From Bacteroidota bacterium (GTDB taxonomy: Bacteria > Bacteroidota > JABWAT01): a DNA stretch of 59,115 bases. This document shows, piece after piece, positions 29,504 to 38,033 of the stretch (position 1 is the stretch's first letter; the number at the start of each line of letters is the position of its first letter). The position numbers and the translations under genes were made by a program. The stretch spans positions 1 to 59,115 of the forward strand of contig JAFLBE010000026.1 of NCBI GenBank assembly GCA_017303995.1, in the 5' to 3' direction. The notes beneath the pieces are model-generated. The model had not been told where the DNA came from and did not search any database. It saw only the letters and a program-made list of their open reading frames with translations.

Positions 29504-30844
29504 ATGAAAAAATGGATATCAGTATTGGCATTCATGATTTTGTCTGTGGTTTGTTCTGGTCAGAGTCAGGTTCAGCTTCCTTTTGATTCCGGCAAAAAAA
29601 TATTTACCCTGACACCAAGCTCTTCCGGGCTTTCAATCTGGCAGATCGATACCCTAACCTTTGATAAATTTGAACTTTTCAAATTGGGCGACAACACCAT
29701 ATCGGCTGAATTATCGAAACTTATTGCCGGGCAGAAAGTTCGTTCTGTTTCAAAAATATCAGAAAGTGATTACCAAACCAGACTCCTGATGATGGATTCC
29801 CTTCTCATCTCAGGTATTGTAACCACTGAAACCACAACCAAAGAATCAAAATCTGACCTTAAATTTGACTTTACCCTTGGACATGTGGGTTTTGTATCAG
29901 CATACCACGCCTGGGCGATTCCCTATGGAGTTCTGGATTCAAGAAATCTAGGTATTTACTTTCTGCTCTCAGGGTCAAGCTACTTTGCAGTTAATCAACT
30001 GGCAAAAAACAGCCGGTTAACCCGTGAAAATGTTACAGGGAGTATTGAAGGACACATGAATGGTATTGCTCAGGGTCTTGTTACGGGGTTCGTTTTAAAT
30101 GACACGAAAACAAGTCTCACGTTGGGTACTATTGGTGGTTTAACCCATGCCTATACGTCCTTTAGGCAATTCAATCAGCCTGATATAAAACCAGTCGAAC
30201 TTTTTCTGGCAACCAAAACTGAATTATATTCACTAATCTGGCCATTTGCATTCGCCGGAACGTTTTTTGAATTATCAGATTCAAAAGCAAGGACCGTGGC
30301 AGGTTTGAGTCTGGTAACAAGTTTATCTGCACCCCTATGGGCAAATTCAGTATTTGGCTTTAAGAATTACAAGTTAACCCTTTCAGATGCCATGCTGGTT
30401 GAGGATTTTCACCTTGCAACCGTTCTAACAGTTTTGGGTGCGAATCTCGCAGTCAAAACTACAAACGGAAAAGTTATCATGGGAACAATGGGACTTTCAA
30501 GCCTTGTCGGATTTTATGGCGGGATTTTAAACAACCAGAACCAGGGGTTCACACCTGCAGAAACCCGGTTGGCAAAACGGTTTACTTACGGAGGAACCCT
30601 GATGGGGTTCGGTGCGTTTTTACTGACTGAAAATGAAAGACTTGTTGCGCTTTCTGTTGCAGCAGGAACCTGGATCGGTTATTTTGCCGGTAAAGCCTAT
30701 GCCCATGAGAATGACTATTCCTCGGCCGGTCCCGAAATAAAGCTGATGCCCGAAAATATTCTTCTGGCAAATTTTTTAGATACAGGTCAAAACGAATCGC
30801 ACCCATTGAGTCTGCCATTTTTAACTCTTAACTGGAGTTTCTAA
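29504..30844 (+). CDS. Exported protein with Gly-rich hydrophobic segments, unknown function
   Basis: The 446-residue protein starts with a signal peptide (KKWISVLAFMILSVVCSGQ). A polar N-terminal part (to about 120) is followed by some seven or eight glycine-rich hydrophobic stretches, each about 20 residues, joined by short charged loops (for example GFVSAYHAWAIPYGVLDSR, KVIMGTMGLSSLVGFYGG). Repeated Asn-Arg-Leu and GxxxG-like spacing suggests a membrane-embedded or repeat-built body. I recognise no family. GAGGTG lies before the ATG at 29504. It is divergent from dnaK and upstream of the M23-bactofilin group. Confidence 0.72.
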   Translation: MKKWISVLAFMILSVVCSGQSQVQLPFDSGKKIFTLTPSSSGLSIWQIDTLTFDKFELFKLGDNTISAELSKLIAGQKVRSVSKISESDYQTRLLMMDSLLISGIVTTETTTKESKSDLKFDFTLGHVGFVSAYHAWAIPYGVLDSRNLGIYFLLSGSSYFAVNQLAKNSRLTRENVTGSIEGHMNGIAQGLVTGFVLNDTKTSLTLGTIGGLTHAYTSFRQFNQPDIKPVELFLATKTELYSLIWPFAFAGTFFELSDSKARTVAGLSLVTSLSAPLWANSVFGFKNYKLTLSDAMLVEDFHLATVLTVLGANLAVKTTNGKVIMGTMGLSSLVGFYGGILNNQNQGFTPAETRLAKRFTYGGTLMGFGAFLLTENERLVALSVAAGTWIGYFAGKAYAHENDYSSAGPEIKLMPENILLANFLDTGQNESHPLSLPFLTLNWSF

Positions 30845-30938
30845 TAGAGAAATGGCTCTTAGTCAGATTTTTAATCAACCATCCAAATTGACTTTTTTTT
30901 GGATTAAATCTATCTTGCCTATCTCTTAATTTTACTGA

Positions 30939-31880
30939 ATGTCGCAATTTAATACACCACAAAAACGCCCTTCTTTTTTTCAGGTCATTGTTTACAATAC
31001 CTCACAGGTATCTAAAAAACCTTTTGAACTGAAATTCAGACCAGGTGTTTTCTGGTTTCTGGTCTCTTTTGTTCTTTTACTTTTTGTTGGAATTGGTGTC
31101 GGGCTCAGTTTTTACACGCCCGTTCTTAAGTTCGCACCGGGTGTTGTTGACAAAGACACATACTATCGTGATGTCACTCTCAATAAAATGAAAATTGACT
31201 CCCTGAAGGAGTTGGTCAAATCAAGAACCGATTATTTCTCGCAGTTTAAACTGCTTATGAAACCAGACACACTGGATACCACAAGCAAACCAATGAAACT
31301 GGGGGTTGAAGGCGTTATCGGGATTAGTTCTCCTGATCTAACACCGAACGAGTCTAAAAACAAGATTCTAACTGATGCCTTCTATCCGGATGAAAACGAT
31401 AACCGTTCAATTTCACCAGAAAATGATGGTGAGGCACTTTCCTCCTCTGATCTGTCCGGAGGAATAGGAAGTGGAACTTTTGACCTAATTACCCTAAATC
31501 AGTTTGTTGCGGTTTCTCCAATCAAAGGAATTTTTACACGTGGGCTTCAGCCCACAATCAGCCATTATGGTGTTGATATAGCAGCAAAAAAAGGAACGGC
31601 CGTTTCGTCGATGAGTTCAGGTCGGATTATTTTTGTAGATTGGACTTATCAATCTGGTTACACCGTTGTAATTCAGCATGCATCCAACTTTATTTCTGTT
31701 TATAAGCACTTAAGTTCGTCGCTTGTTAAAAACAACCAGATTGTAACCTCAGGTGAAGTCATCGCATTGTCGGGGAATACAGGTGAATTAACCTCAGGAC
31801 CTCATCTTCATGTTGAACTCTGGCATAGTGGCAATTATCTGAATCCAATGGACTATTTTTTAAAGTCGGAAATTAAATAA
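30939..31880 (+). CDS. Membrane-anchored M23 (LytM) peptidoglycan endopeptidase
   Basis: The 313-residue protein has a cytoplasmic N-tail, one membrane helix (about 35-60), a linker, and a C-terminal LytM domain. Zinc ligands are visible as H209 and D213 in HYGVD and H291 in HLHVE; H289 is also part of the HLH motif. It would cleave peptide cross-links in the cell wall. The stop overlaps the bactofilin start by one base. M23-bactofilin pairs act together in cell-shape control in other bacteria, and the same link is likely here. Confidence 0.93.
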   Translation: MSQFNTPQKRPSFFQVIVYNTSQVSKKPFELKFRPGVFWFLVSFVLLLFVGIGVGLSFYTPVLKFAPGVVDKDTYYRDVTLNKMKIDSLKELVKSRTDYFSQFKLLMKPDTLDTTSKPMKLGVEGVIGISSPDLTPNESKNKILTDAFYPDENDNRSISPENDGEALSSSDLSGGIGSGTFDLITLNQFVAVSPIKGIFTRGLQPTISHYGVDIAAKKGTAVSSMSSGRIIFVDWTYQSGYTVVIQHASNFISVYKHLSSSLVKNNQIVTSGEVIALSGNTGELTSGPHLHVELWHSGNYLNPMDYFLKSEIK

Positions 31881-32257
31881 TGGCATCTAAAAATACCGGT
31901 TACGCTTCTGATATCAATCTGATTAATGTCAGCACAATAATTGAAGGTACAATCACAAGTAAGGGCAGTATCAGAATCGACGGCAAACTAACAGGAACGA
32001 TGACTGCCGATGGTGGACTTGTTGTTGGTACCACCGGTGATATATCTGGAGATGTTTCCGCAAAAACACTGGTTTCAGGCGGAAAAATTCAGGGGAAAGT
32101 GATTATTCAGGATCGAACGGTGCTCGAAGCAACAAGCAATTTTACCGGAGAACTTTTTACACAAAAACTGATTATTGAAGAGGGCGCCATTTTTGATGGC
32201 CAATGTTCAATGTCAGACTCCACCAGCAAATATGGACAATCAGAAACCAAAGTTTAA
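31880..32257 (+). CDS. Bactofilin (polymer-forming cytoskeletal protein)
   Basis: The 125-residue protein consists of the bactofilin beta-helix: repeating strands with Gly at turns (STIIEGTITSKGSIRIDGKLTGTMTADGGLVVG...TGDISGDVSAKTLVSGGKIQGKV), with short polar tails at both ends. Bactofilins form membrane-associated filaments that position wall enzymes. It lies between the M23 peptidase (1-base overlap) and atpZ (26-base overlap), so it is both paired with a wall hydrolase and joined to the ATP synthase operon. Confidence 0.93.
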   Translation: MASKNTGYASDINLINVSTIIEGTITSKGSIRIDGKLTGTMTADGGLVVGTTGDISGDVSAKTLVSGGKIQGKVIIQDRTVLEATSNFTGELFTQKLIIEEGAIFDGQCSMSDSTSKYGQSETKV

Positions 32258-32465
32258 ATCAAGTCTGGCCAGAGATCTTTCCTTCTATTGGGAAATTAGC
32301 AGCCAGATCGTTATCAGTCTTTTTTTGTTTGGGCTTATCGGCTATTTCATCGATGAATATTTTAAAAGTCAATATGTTTTTACCATTATTGGGTTCGTTG
32401 TTGGCTTATATATCTGCTTTATCAGTGTTCGAAAAATTATAAATAAATGGTTTAACCAGAACTAA
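32232..32465 (+). CDS. atpZ: AtpZ/AtpI-family F-ATPase accessory protein
   Basis: The 77-residue protein has two membrane helices (about 19-39 and 47-67) joined by the short loop FIDEYFKSQYV, with basic ends, as in the AtpZ/AtpI accessory family found at the head of F-type ATP synthase operons. The ATG at 32232 was chosen over the upstream in-frame start at 32175 because it starts the family-like region. It overlaps the bactofilin gene by 26 bp and its stop shares one base with the next start. Confidence 0.82.
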   Translation: MDNQKPKFKSSLARDLSFYWEISSQIVISLFLFGLIGYFIDEYFKSQYVFTIIGFVVGLYICFISVRKIINKWFNQN

Positions 32466-32833
32466 TGACCCGGAACTTTATTCTCTGGTTATCTGCTGCC
32501 TTTCTTTTCTCTCTGATAGCATCAGGAGTATGGATTAATTTTCAGGCAGAAATATTACTTCCCGGGTCAGTTCTTTTTATAAGTACTTTGGTAGGGTATT
32601 TACTTACCCGAAAATCTCTTTTCTCATCAATGCGAATGCTTATGACAGCAATTTCTTTATTAACCTTGTCAAAAGTAATTCTTATTGCATTGATGCTCGT
32701 TTTTGCTTCATTCTATGAAAAATTAGACCTTCGGGTTTTTGCTGCCAGCACAATATTACATTATTTACTTTTCACGAGTATTGAAACTGGATTTCTTTAT
32801 CGTGAATCTCAAAATTCTCAGGTTAAATCATGA
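32465..32833 (+). CDS. AtpI-like membrane protein of the ATP synthase operon
   Basis: The 122-residue protein has four hydrophobic helices and little else. It occupies the position of the subunit I gene (atpI/atpR) between atpZ and atpB and overlaps both neighbours (1 base upstream, 4-base ATGA downstream). Subunit I assists c-ring assembly in other bacteria. Sequence likeness is weak, so the assignment rests on topology and location. Confidence 0.7.
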   Translation: MTRNFILWLSAAFLFSLIASGVWINFQAEILLPGSVLFISTLVGYLLTRKSLFSSMRMLMTAISLLTLSKVILIALMLVFASFYEKLDLRVFAASTILHYLLFTSIETGFLYRESQNSQVKS

Positions 32834-33744
32834 TCAGAGGCGTTTTTACCGTTGTTCTGCTTTCTTTTATCCTCGCTGGATCACCCAGAGTTGCAAGTTG
32901 TGAACCTGCACCTTCTGATACCCTGGCCGCTGAAAAAAAAGAAGGAAAAGCCGATTTTATTATCCATCACATTGTTGATGGAGACAAAATTGATTTTGAA
33001 CCATTTGGTACAGTTGTGCTTCCAAAATGGAAACCGATTCAAATTGGCTCCTTCCAGGTTGACCTTTCACCCACCAAACATACTGTATTCCTTTGGTTTA
33101 ACACCTTCTTAATTCTTCTTCTCGCATTAACTGCTGCCTCTGCCTACAGAAAAAATTCTTCAGGAAATTTTGTTCCCTCAGCGATTGGGAACTTATTTGA
33201 AATCATGATTGAATTTATCAGGGATGATATTGCAAAACCCATGATTGGTGAACATCATTATAAAAAATTCCTGCCTTTTTTACTTTCAGCATTTTTATTC
33301 GTTCTGATTAGTAATTTCATGGGTCTAATTCCTTTTGGACTTTCAATTACCGGAAACATAAATGTTACAGCCGCGCTTGCACTTGTAACTTTTTTAACCG
33401 TGCATATTTACTCAGGCAAATCGTACTGGAAACATATTTTTCTTCCTCATGTACCGTTGGGCCTATATCCGATTATGATTCCCGTAGAAATACTGGGAAT
33501 GTTCACAAAACCATTTGCGCTGGCAGTTCGTCTATTTGCAAACATGACTGGCGGCCACCTTGTGATTTTGACCTTTATTGGGTTGATTTTCATTTTGGAA
33601 AGTTATTACGTTGCACTTTTATCTGTTCCTTTAGCACTTTTTATTTACTTGCTTGAACTTCTGGTTTGCCTTATTCAGGCTTATGTATTTACAATGCTAT
33701 CGGGTGTTTTCATCGGAATGGCTGTTCAAAACGAAGAACATTAA
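32830..33744 (+). CDS. atpB: ATP synthase F0 subunit a
   Basis: The 304-residue proton-channel subunit has the helix bearing the essential arginine (LAVRLFANMTGGHLV, Arg near 234) and the C-terminal LIQAYVFTMLSGVFIGMA block. The N-terminus is long, with a signal-peptide-like segment and a periplasmic stretch (about 20-90) before the first channel helix, a form common in Bacteroidota and Chlorobi relatives. It overlaps the preceding gene by 4 bp (ATGA). Confidence 0.95.
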   Translation: MIRGVFTVVLLSFILAGSPRVASCEPAPSDTLAAEKKEGKADFIIHHIVDGDKIDFEPFGTVVLPKWKPIQIGSFQVDLSPTKHTVFLWFNTFLILLLALTAASAYRKNSSGNFVPSAIGNLFEIMIEFIRDDIAKPMIGEHHYKKFLPFLLSAFLFVLISNFMGLIPFGLSITGNINVTAALALVTFLTVHIYSGKSYWKHIFLPHVPLGLYPIMIPVEILGMFTKPFALAVRLFANMTGGHLVILTFIGLIFILESYYVALLSVPLALFIYLLELLVCLIQAYVFTMLSGVFIGMAVQNEEH

Positions 33745-33793
33745 TTATTTACTTTAACATCTCTCAAAATCAAGACATATCTGGAGGTTTCAA

Positions 33794-34030
33794 ATGGAAG
33801 GTTTAGCTTCAATGGGCGCATATATTGGAGCAGGAATTGGTGCCGGTCTGGCAGCAATTGGTGCTGGTATCGGGATCAGTAAACTCGCAGCTTCAGCTAT
33901 TGAATCCAGTGCCCGCCAGCCTGAAATGGCCGGTGATTTTCGTGGTACTGCTATTCTTTTCGCTGCACTTATTGAAGGGGTTGCCCTGATTGCAGAAGTA
34001 ATCGGATTCCTTCTCGTTCTTACCAAATAA
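33794..34030 (+). CDS. atpE: ATP synthase F0 subunit c
   Basis: The 78-residue proteolipid forms the rotor ring. Helix 1 has the glycine/alanine packing motif (GAGIGAGLAAIGAGIG), the loop has the conserved RQPE (41-44), and helix 2 carries the ion-binding glutamate E61 in ALIEGVAL. The residues typical of sodium-binding rings (Gln in helix 1, Ser after the Glu) are absent, which suggests a proton ring. A second glutamate, E68, lies two helical turns after E61 inside the membrane helix, which is unusual. A GGAGG ribosome-binding site precedes the ATG. Confidence 0.95.
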   Translation: MEGLASMGAYIGAGIGAGLAAIGAGIGISKLAASAIESSARQPEMAGDFRGTAILFAALIEGVALIAEVIGFLLVLTK

Positions 34031-34051
34031 GAAAAAACAGGAACAGAATCT

Positions 34052-34080
34052 AAAACCTGATCAGTCAGATCAGGTTTTTC
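34052..34080 (+). terminator. Terminator-like hairpin between atpE and atpF
   Basis: A perfect 11-bp stem (AAAACCTGATC / GATCAGGTTTT) with a 5-base loop and a short T run lies 21 bases after the atpE stop, inside the atp operon. Partial termination here would raise c-subunit mRNA relative to downstream genes. Confidence 0.7.
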
Positions 34081-34125
34081 GTATTTGTATTTACTTATTG
34101 AAGCAATAGGTCTAACAGGTTAATT

Positions 34126-34647
34126 ATGAATATTCCTGCCCTTATTTTACTCGAAGGAGGATTACTTGATCCTCACGTCGGTACCATTTTCTGGGTTTTT
34201 GTCACCTTTCTTCTGCTCGTTTTTATACTGCAGAGGTTTGCGTGGAAACCAATTATCCATGCCCTGGAAGAACGGCAAGCCCGTATTGACGAGTCTTTTA
34301 AAAAGGCTGAAGAATCAAACAAGGAAGCTGCCAGAATCATGGCTCAGTTTGATCAGATTGTTGCAGAAGCAAGTGAAAAAGCTGATGTAATTGTTAGAAG
34401 TGCGAGAGATTCCGCTGAAAAAATTAAAGCTGAAACCCTTCATAAAACAAAGGAAGAAGCTGATAAACTTATTGCAACTGCCAAGTCAGAAATTGATCAG
34501 CAGCGCAATTCAATGGTTCTTGAACTCAGGCAGGAAATGGTCGGAATCATCATTTCAGTAGCAGGCAAGGTCATTGAAACCAACCTGAATGATGAAAAGA
34601 ACCGCACATTGGTAAACAACGCAATTCAAAATTTATCCGGAAAATGA
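34126..34647 (+). CDS. atpF: ATP synthase F0 subunit b
   Basis: The 173-residue peripheral-stalk subunit has one N-terminal membrane helix (about 17-37, GTIFWVFVTFLLLVFILQRFAW) followed by a long charged coiled coil (about 45-140), with the conserved WKPIIHALEERQARID junction. The length is typical. It follows atpE after a terminator-like hairpin and lies 7 bases before atpH. Confidence 0.94.
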   Translation: MNIPALILLEGGLLDPHVGTIFWVFVTFLLLVFILQRFAWKPIIHALEERQARIDESFKKAEESNKEAARIMAQFDQIVAEASEKADVIVRSARDSAEKIKAETLHKTKEEADKLIATAKSEIDQQRNSMVLELRQEMVGIIISVAGKVIETNLNDEKNRTLVNNAIQNLSGK

Positions 34648-34654
34648 ACTTGTT

Positions 34655-35188
34655 ATGAGCAATTACACAATTGCAAGACGTTATTCCTCTGCTCTGTTTA
34701 AGGCCGCCGAAGAAAAAGGCATTCTTGCTGCAGTAGAAAGTAATCTTACACAGATTGCGCCTTATTTCAAGTCTCACCAGGATCTTGTTTCAATTTTATC
34801 AAATCCGGTTTTAACCGGCGAAGAAAAGCTAATTATTCTCAAAAAGGTTTTTCCTTTTTTTGATTCACTGACCTCAGACTTTTTTAAACTCATTATTGAA
34901 AAAAAGAGAGAACCTCAGTTAGCCGAAATTGTAGCACAATTTCTAGAACTTGCAGATAAAAAGAACGGTATTCTTAGGGCATTGGCTGTAACAACCAGTA
35001 CGTTGACTGACGACCAAAAAACAGCGCTGATAAAAAAACTTACAGATATGACCGGAAAAAAAATTGTTCTCACCACCCAGCTTGATTCTGAGATCAAGGG
35101 CGGACTGATTGTTAAAATTGGGGATACAGTTTATAATTCAAGTGTATCACATCGGCTTGAAATTATCAAAAAACGGTTAATGAACTAA
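34655..35188 (+). CDS. atpH: ATP synthase F1 subunit delta
   Basis: The 177-residue protein links the b stalk to the alpha/beta head. It begins with the family pattern SNYTIARRYSSALFKAAEE and has the C-terminal signature IKGGLIVKIGDTVYNSSVSHRLEIIKKRL. The length is normal. It lies between atpF and atpA on the same strand, 35 bases before atpA. Confidence 0.94.
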   Translation: MSNYTIARRYSSALFKAAEEKGILAAVESNLTQIAPYFKSHQDLVSILSNPVLTGEEKLIILKKVFPFFDSLTSDFFKLIIEKKREPQLAEIVAQFLELADKKNGILRALAVTTSTLTDDQKTALIKKLTDMTGKKIVLTTQLDSEIKGGLIVKIGDTVYNSSVSHRLEIIKKRLMN

Positions 35189-35223
35189 TAAATTTGAAAT
35201 TATTTTAGATAAGGTACATCGCA

Positions 35224-36795
35224 ATGGCTGAAGTTAGACCAGACGAAATATCTGCCATATTAAAAGCTGAGCTTGCTCTGGCTGAAACCCGTATTGATAT
35301 TTACGATACCGGAAAAGTGCTGCAAATCGGCGACGGTATTGCCCGTGTTTACGGGTTGCGTAATGTCATGGCAGGCGAACTTGTTGAATTCCCTGGCTCA
35401 GTTATGGGAATGGTTCTAAACCTTGAAGAAGACAACGTCGGGGTTGTTCTATTTGCCGACTCTGAAAAAGTTAAAGAAGGCGACCTGGTTAAACGTACCA
35501 AAACTATTTCCTCGCTGATGGTTGGTGAAGAAATGATTGGCCGTGTGTTAAATCCGCTTGGTGAACCCCTTGACGGGCACGGTCCGATTAAGGGTGAAAT
35601 CAGAATGCCAATCGAAAGAAAAGCACCTGGTGTAATTTACCGTCAGCCTGTAAAAGAACCACTCCAAACTGGTATTAAAGCAATTGATGCTATGATTCCA
35701 ATTGGTCGTGGTCAGCGGGAATTGATAATTGGTGACCGTCAAACAGGAAAAACTGCAGTCGCTCTGGATACTATTATTAATCAAAAAGGCCAGAACGTAA
35801 TTTGTATTTATGTTGCTATCGGGCAAAAAGCCTCTACAGTTGCCGATATAGTTTCGACTCTACAGGCTAATGGAGCAATGGAATATACAATCATCATTAC
35901 TTCGTCTGCATCTGATCCGGCCGCCTTAACCTACATGGCACCTTATACAGGTGTAACGATTGGTGAATATTTCAGAGATACCGGCCGTCACGTTTTATGT
36001 ATTTATGACGATTTATCAAAACATGCGGTTGCTTACCGGCAAATGTCACTACTTCTCCGTCGCCCACCAGGACGGGAAGCTTATCCTGGCGATGTGTTTT
36101 ATCTTCACTCCCGGTTACTCGAACGTGCCGCAAAAATAATTGAAAATGATGAACTCGTGAAAACCATGAATGATTTGCCTGAAGCATTAAAAGGCAAAGT
36201 AAAAGGTGGCGGATCATTAACTGCTCTTCCTATTATTGAAACTCAGGCTGGTGACGTTTCTGCTTATATCCCAACCAATGTTATCTCAATTACAGATGGT
36301 CAGATTTTCCTGGAATCAAACCTGTTCAACTCGGGTGTTCGTCCGGCTATCAATACAGGGATTTCGGTTTCACGGGTGGGCGGATCTGCCCAAACTAAAG
36401 CAATGAAAAAAGTTGCTGGAACTTTACGGCTTGATCTTTCTCAGTTCAGGGAACTTGCAGCATTTGCAAAATTTGGTTCTGATCTTGATGCAGCAACACA
36501 AGCTCAACTTCGTCGCGGTGAACGCCTTGTCGAAATCCTGAAACAGGATCAATTTGTTCCAATTCCAGTTGAAAAACAAATTGCAATTCTTTTTGTTGCT
36601 ACCCAGGGGTTACTCGATGAATTGCCTGTAAAGAGCTTGAAACAATTTGAGGCTGAGTTTATTGAATCTCTTGAACTCAATCATCCTGATTTGCTCGCAG
36701 GATTGAAAAAAGGGGCATTAACTGATCAGGTCAACGCAGATCTGAAAAAAATGTCAAAAGAATTTATTGAAAATTTCAAACGCAAATTGAAATAA
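35224..36795 (+). CDS. atpA: ATP synthase F1 subunit alpha
   Basis: The 523-residue non-catalytic nucleotide-binding subunit carries Walker [12 protein letters not shown] (about 170-180), the family signature [17 protein letters not shown] (about 379-395), and the arginine-finger region within it (SVSRVG). The N-terminal beta-barrel and C-terminal helical domain are complete. The matching beta subunit gene (atpD) is not in this window. Confidence 0.98.
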   Translation: MAEVRPDEISAILKAELALAETRIDIYDTGKVLQIGDGIARVYGLRNVMAGELVEFPGSVMGMVLNLEEDNVGVVLFADSEKVKEGDLVKRTKTISSLMVGEEMIGRVLNPLGEPLDGHGPIKGEIRMPIERKAPGVIYRQPVKEPLQTGIKAIDAMIPIGRGQRELIIGDRQTGKTAVALDTIINQKGQNVICIYVAIGQKASTVADIVSTLQANGAMEYTIIITSSASDPAALTYMAPYTGVTIGEYFRDTGRHVLCIYDDLSKHAVAYRQMSLLLRRPPGREAYPGDVFYLHSRLLERAAKIIENDELVKTMNDLPEALKGKVKGGGSLTALPIIETQAGDVSAYIPTNVISITDGQIFLESNLFNSGVRPAINTGISVSRVGGSAQTKAMKKVAGTLRLDLSQFRELAAFAKFGSDLDAATQAQLRRGERLVEILKQDQFVPIPVEKQIAILFVATQGLLDELPVKSLKQFEAEFIESLELNHPDLLAGLKKGALTDQVNADLKKMSKEFIENFKRKLK

Positions 36796-36807
36796 CACCG
36801 GAACATT

Positions 36808-37698
36808 ATGGCAACTTTAAGAGATATCCGGTCCAGAATCAAAGGGGTTAAAAATACCCAGCAAATTACTAAGGCCATGAAAATGGTGGCCGCTGCTAAA
36901 TTGCGGCGCGCCCAGGATAGTATGCTGGCTGCCCGGCCATATTCAAGGAAAATAAAGGCACTTTTAACTGATCTGGTCACTGATGAAAGAGTGCAGGAGC
37001 ATCCGTTGGTTAAAGCCAGAGCTGAGGTGAAGACTATTGCCCTGGTTGTTGTGACTGCCGATCGTGGTTTGTGCGGATCATTTAATTCCAACCTGATTAA
37101 ATCGGCAGTTAGGTTAATAAACTCAGAGTTCGCAGATTATCAGGAATCTGGAAATTTGAATCTGATTACTATTGGCCGGGTTGGAAGTGAATTCTTCAAA
37201 AAACGTGGATATAAGGTTACTTATTCCAACTTTGGTTTATTCGGGCATCTTTCTATGAGCGAGGCAAAAACAATCAATGCGCACCTTAATGATGGATTTC
37301 TATCTGGCAAGTACGATAAGATTGTTGTGATCTCAAATGAATTCAAGAATGTAATGACCCCGAAAGTTACGATTACCCAATTGCTTCCGGTTCAGCAACA
37401 AACTTCGGTTTCAGATGATAATCATTATCATGCGGATTACATTTTCGAACCTGATCCGGTTCAAATAATTGAATCGCTTGTTCCCCTCTATCTTTTACAG
37501 CAAATCTGGCAGGTTTTGTTAGAGTCTTACGCTTCTGAACAAGGAGCCAGAATGTCGGCAATGGATGCTGCAACAGAAAATGCAAAAGAGTTATTGCGCA
37601 ATTTGACCCTTAATTATAATCGTGTCCGTCAGGCAGCTATCACAAAAGAAATCCTTGAAATTATCTCAGGAGCTGAATCTCTGAGTAAATCTTCATGA
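36808..37698 (+). CDS. atpG: ATP synthase F1 subunit gamma
   Basis: The 296-residue central-stalk subunit has the N-terminal coiled coil (RDIRSRIKGVKNTQQITKAMKMVAAAKLRRAQ), the Rossmann-like middle domain (TADRGLCGSFN at about 85-95), and the C-terminal signature ASEQGARMSAMDAATENAKE with the final rotor helix (NYNRVRQAAITKEILEIISGAE). It ends the operon without atpD/atpC. A 12-bp palindrome (TGTCAATTGACA, 37699-37710) follows the stop directly, and a 7-bp hairpin without a T run lies at 37740-37756. Confidence 0.96.
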   Translation: MATLRDIRSRIKGVKNTQQITKAMKMVAAAKLRRAQDSMLAARPYSRKIKALLTDLVTDERVQEHPLVKARAEVKTIALVVVTADRGLCGSFNSNLIKSAVRLINSEFADYQESGNLNLITIGRVGSEFFKKRGYKVTYSNFGLFGHLSMSEAKTINAHLNDGFLSGKYDKIVVISNEFKNVMTPKVTITQLLPVQQQTSVSDDNHYHADYIFEPDPVQIIESLVPLYLLQQIWQVLLESYASEQGARMSAMDAATENAKELLRNLTLNYNRVRQAAITKEILEIISGAESLSKSS

Positions 37699-37773
37699 TG
37701 TCAATTGACAATAGAACATTGTGATTGTATTTTTGCAGTCCTGTTTAGAAAACAGGGTACATACAGCTCATCC

Positions 37774-37856
37774 GGAGAGCTAGTCTAATTGGTAAGGCAG
37801 CGGTCTTGAAAACCGCCGTGAGTGATCACTTCGGGGTTCGAGTCCCCGGCTCTCCG
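37774..37856 (+). tRNA. tRNA-Ser (anticodon UGA)
   Basis: A class II tRNA folds with acceptor stem GGAGAGC / GCTCTCC, a 7-base anticodon loop CTTGAAA (anticodon TGA, 37807-37809), a 15-base variable arm forming its own stem (GTGA / TCAC), and a T-arm CGGGG-TTCGAGT-CCCCG. CCA is not encoded. It starts 75 bases after atpG. Confidence 0.95.
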
Positions 37857-37891
37857 CAACATTTTGATATTTTGATTTCCGGTTCAAAACT

Positions 37892-37982
37892 GGAGGGGTG
37901 GCCGAGAGGCTTAAGGCAACGGTTTGCTAAACCGTCGTAGTGTTGTAAAGCGCTACCGAGAGTTCGAATCTCTCCCCCTCCG
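37892..37982 (+). tRNA. tRNA-Ser (anticodon GCU)
   Basis: A class II tRNA folds with acceptor stem GGAGGGG / CCCCTCC, anticodon stem CGGTT-like with loop anticodon GCT, a long variable arm (about 37938-37956), and T-arm GAGAGTTCGAATCTCTC. CCA is not encoded. Its 3' end from 37951 or 37966 onward is copied downstream at 38284 and 38358-38398, which marks it as the target of the adjacent GIY-YIG unit. Confidence 0.94.
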
Positions 37983-38006
37983 CTAAAAAGCCAGTTATCC
38001 GACTGG
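37966..38006 (+). repeat. 41-bp direct repeat, copy 1 (tRNA-Ser 3' end plus terminator stem)
   Basis: The 41 bases covering the T-arm 3' side, acceptor 3' strand and terminator stem are identical to 38358-38398. The GIY-YIG gene lies between the two copies. The layout resembles attL/attR sites of elements that enter at tRNA 3' ends. Confidence 0.92.
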
Positions 38007-38014
38007 CTTTTTTT
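37985..38014 (+). terminator. Terminator after tRNA-Ser(GCU)
   Basis: An AAAAAGCCAGT / ACTGGCTTTTT hairpin with a 6-base loop and a T run starts three bases after the tRNA. It is part of the duplicated segment, so a second, slightly changed copy follows the GIY-YIG unit. Confidence 0.9.
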
Positions 38015-38033
38015 ATAATCCCGGGAAAATAGT

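Noticed and set aside
30881-30904. Inverted repeat ATCCAAA / TTTGGAT between the unknown exported protein and the M23 gene
   Set aside because: The stem is only 7 bp and AT-rich, and the T run lies inside the loop rather than after the stem, so it is not a convincing terminator.
33790-34026. 78-residue open frame on the reverse strand of atpE
   Set aside because: It is a low-complexity Ala/Pro/Ile shadow of the atpE reading frame with no ribosome-binding site of its own.
37699-37756. 12-bp palindrome and 7-bp hairpin after atpG as the operon terminator
   Set aside because: Neither is followed by a T run, so termination here cannot be supported; they are only mentioned with atpG.
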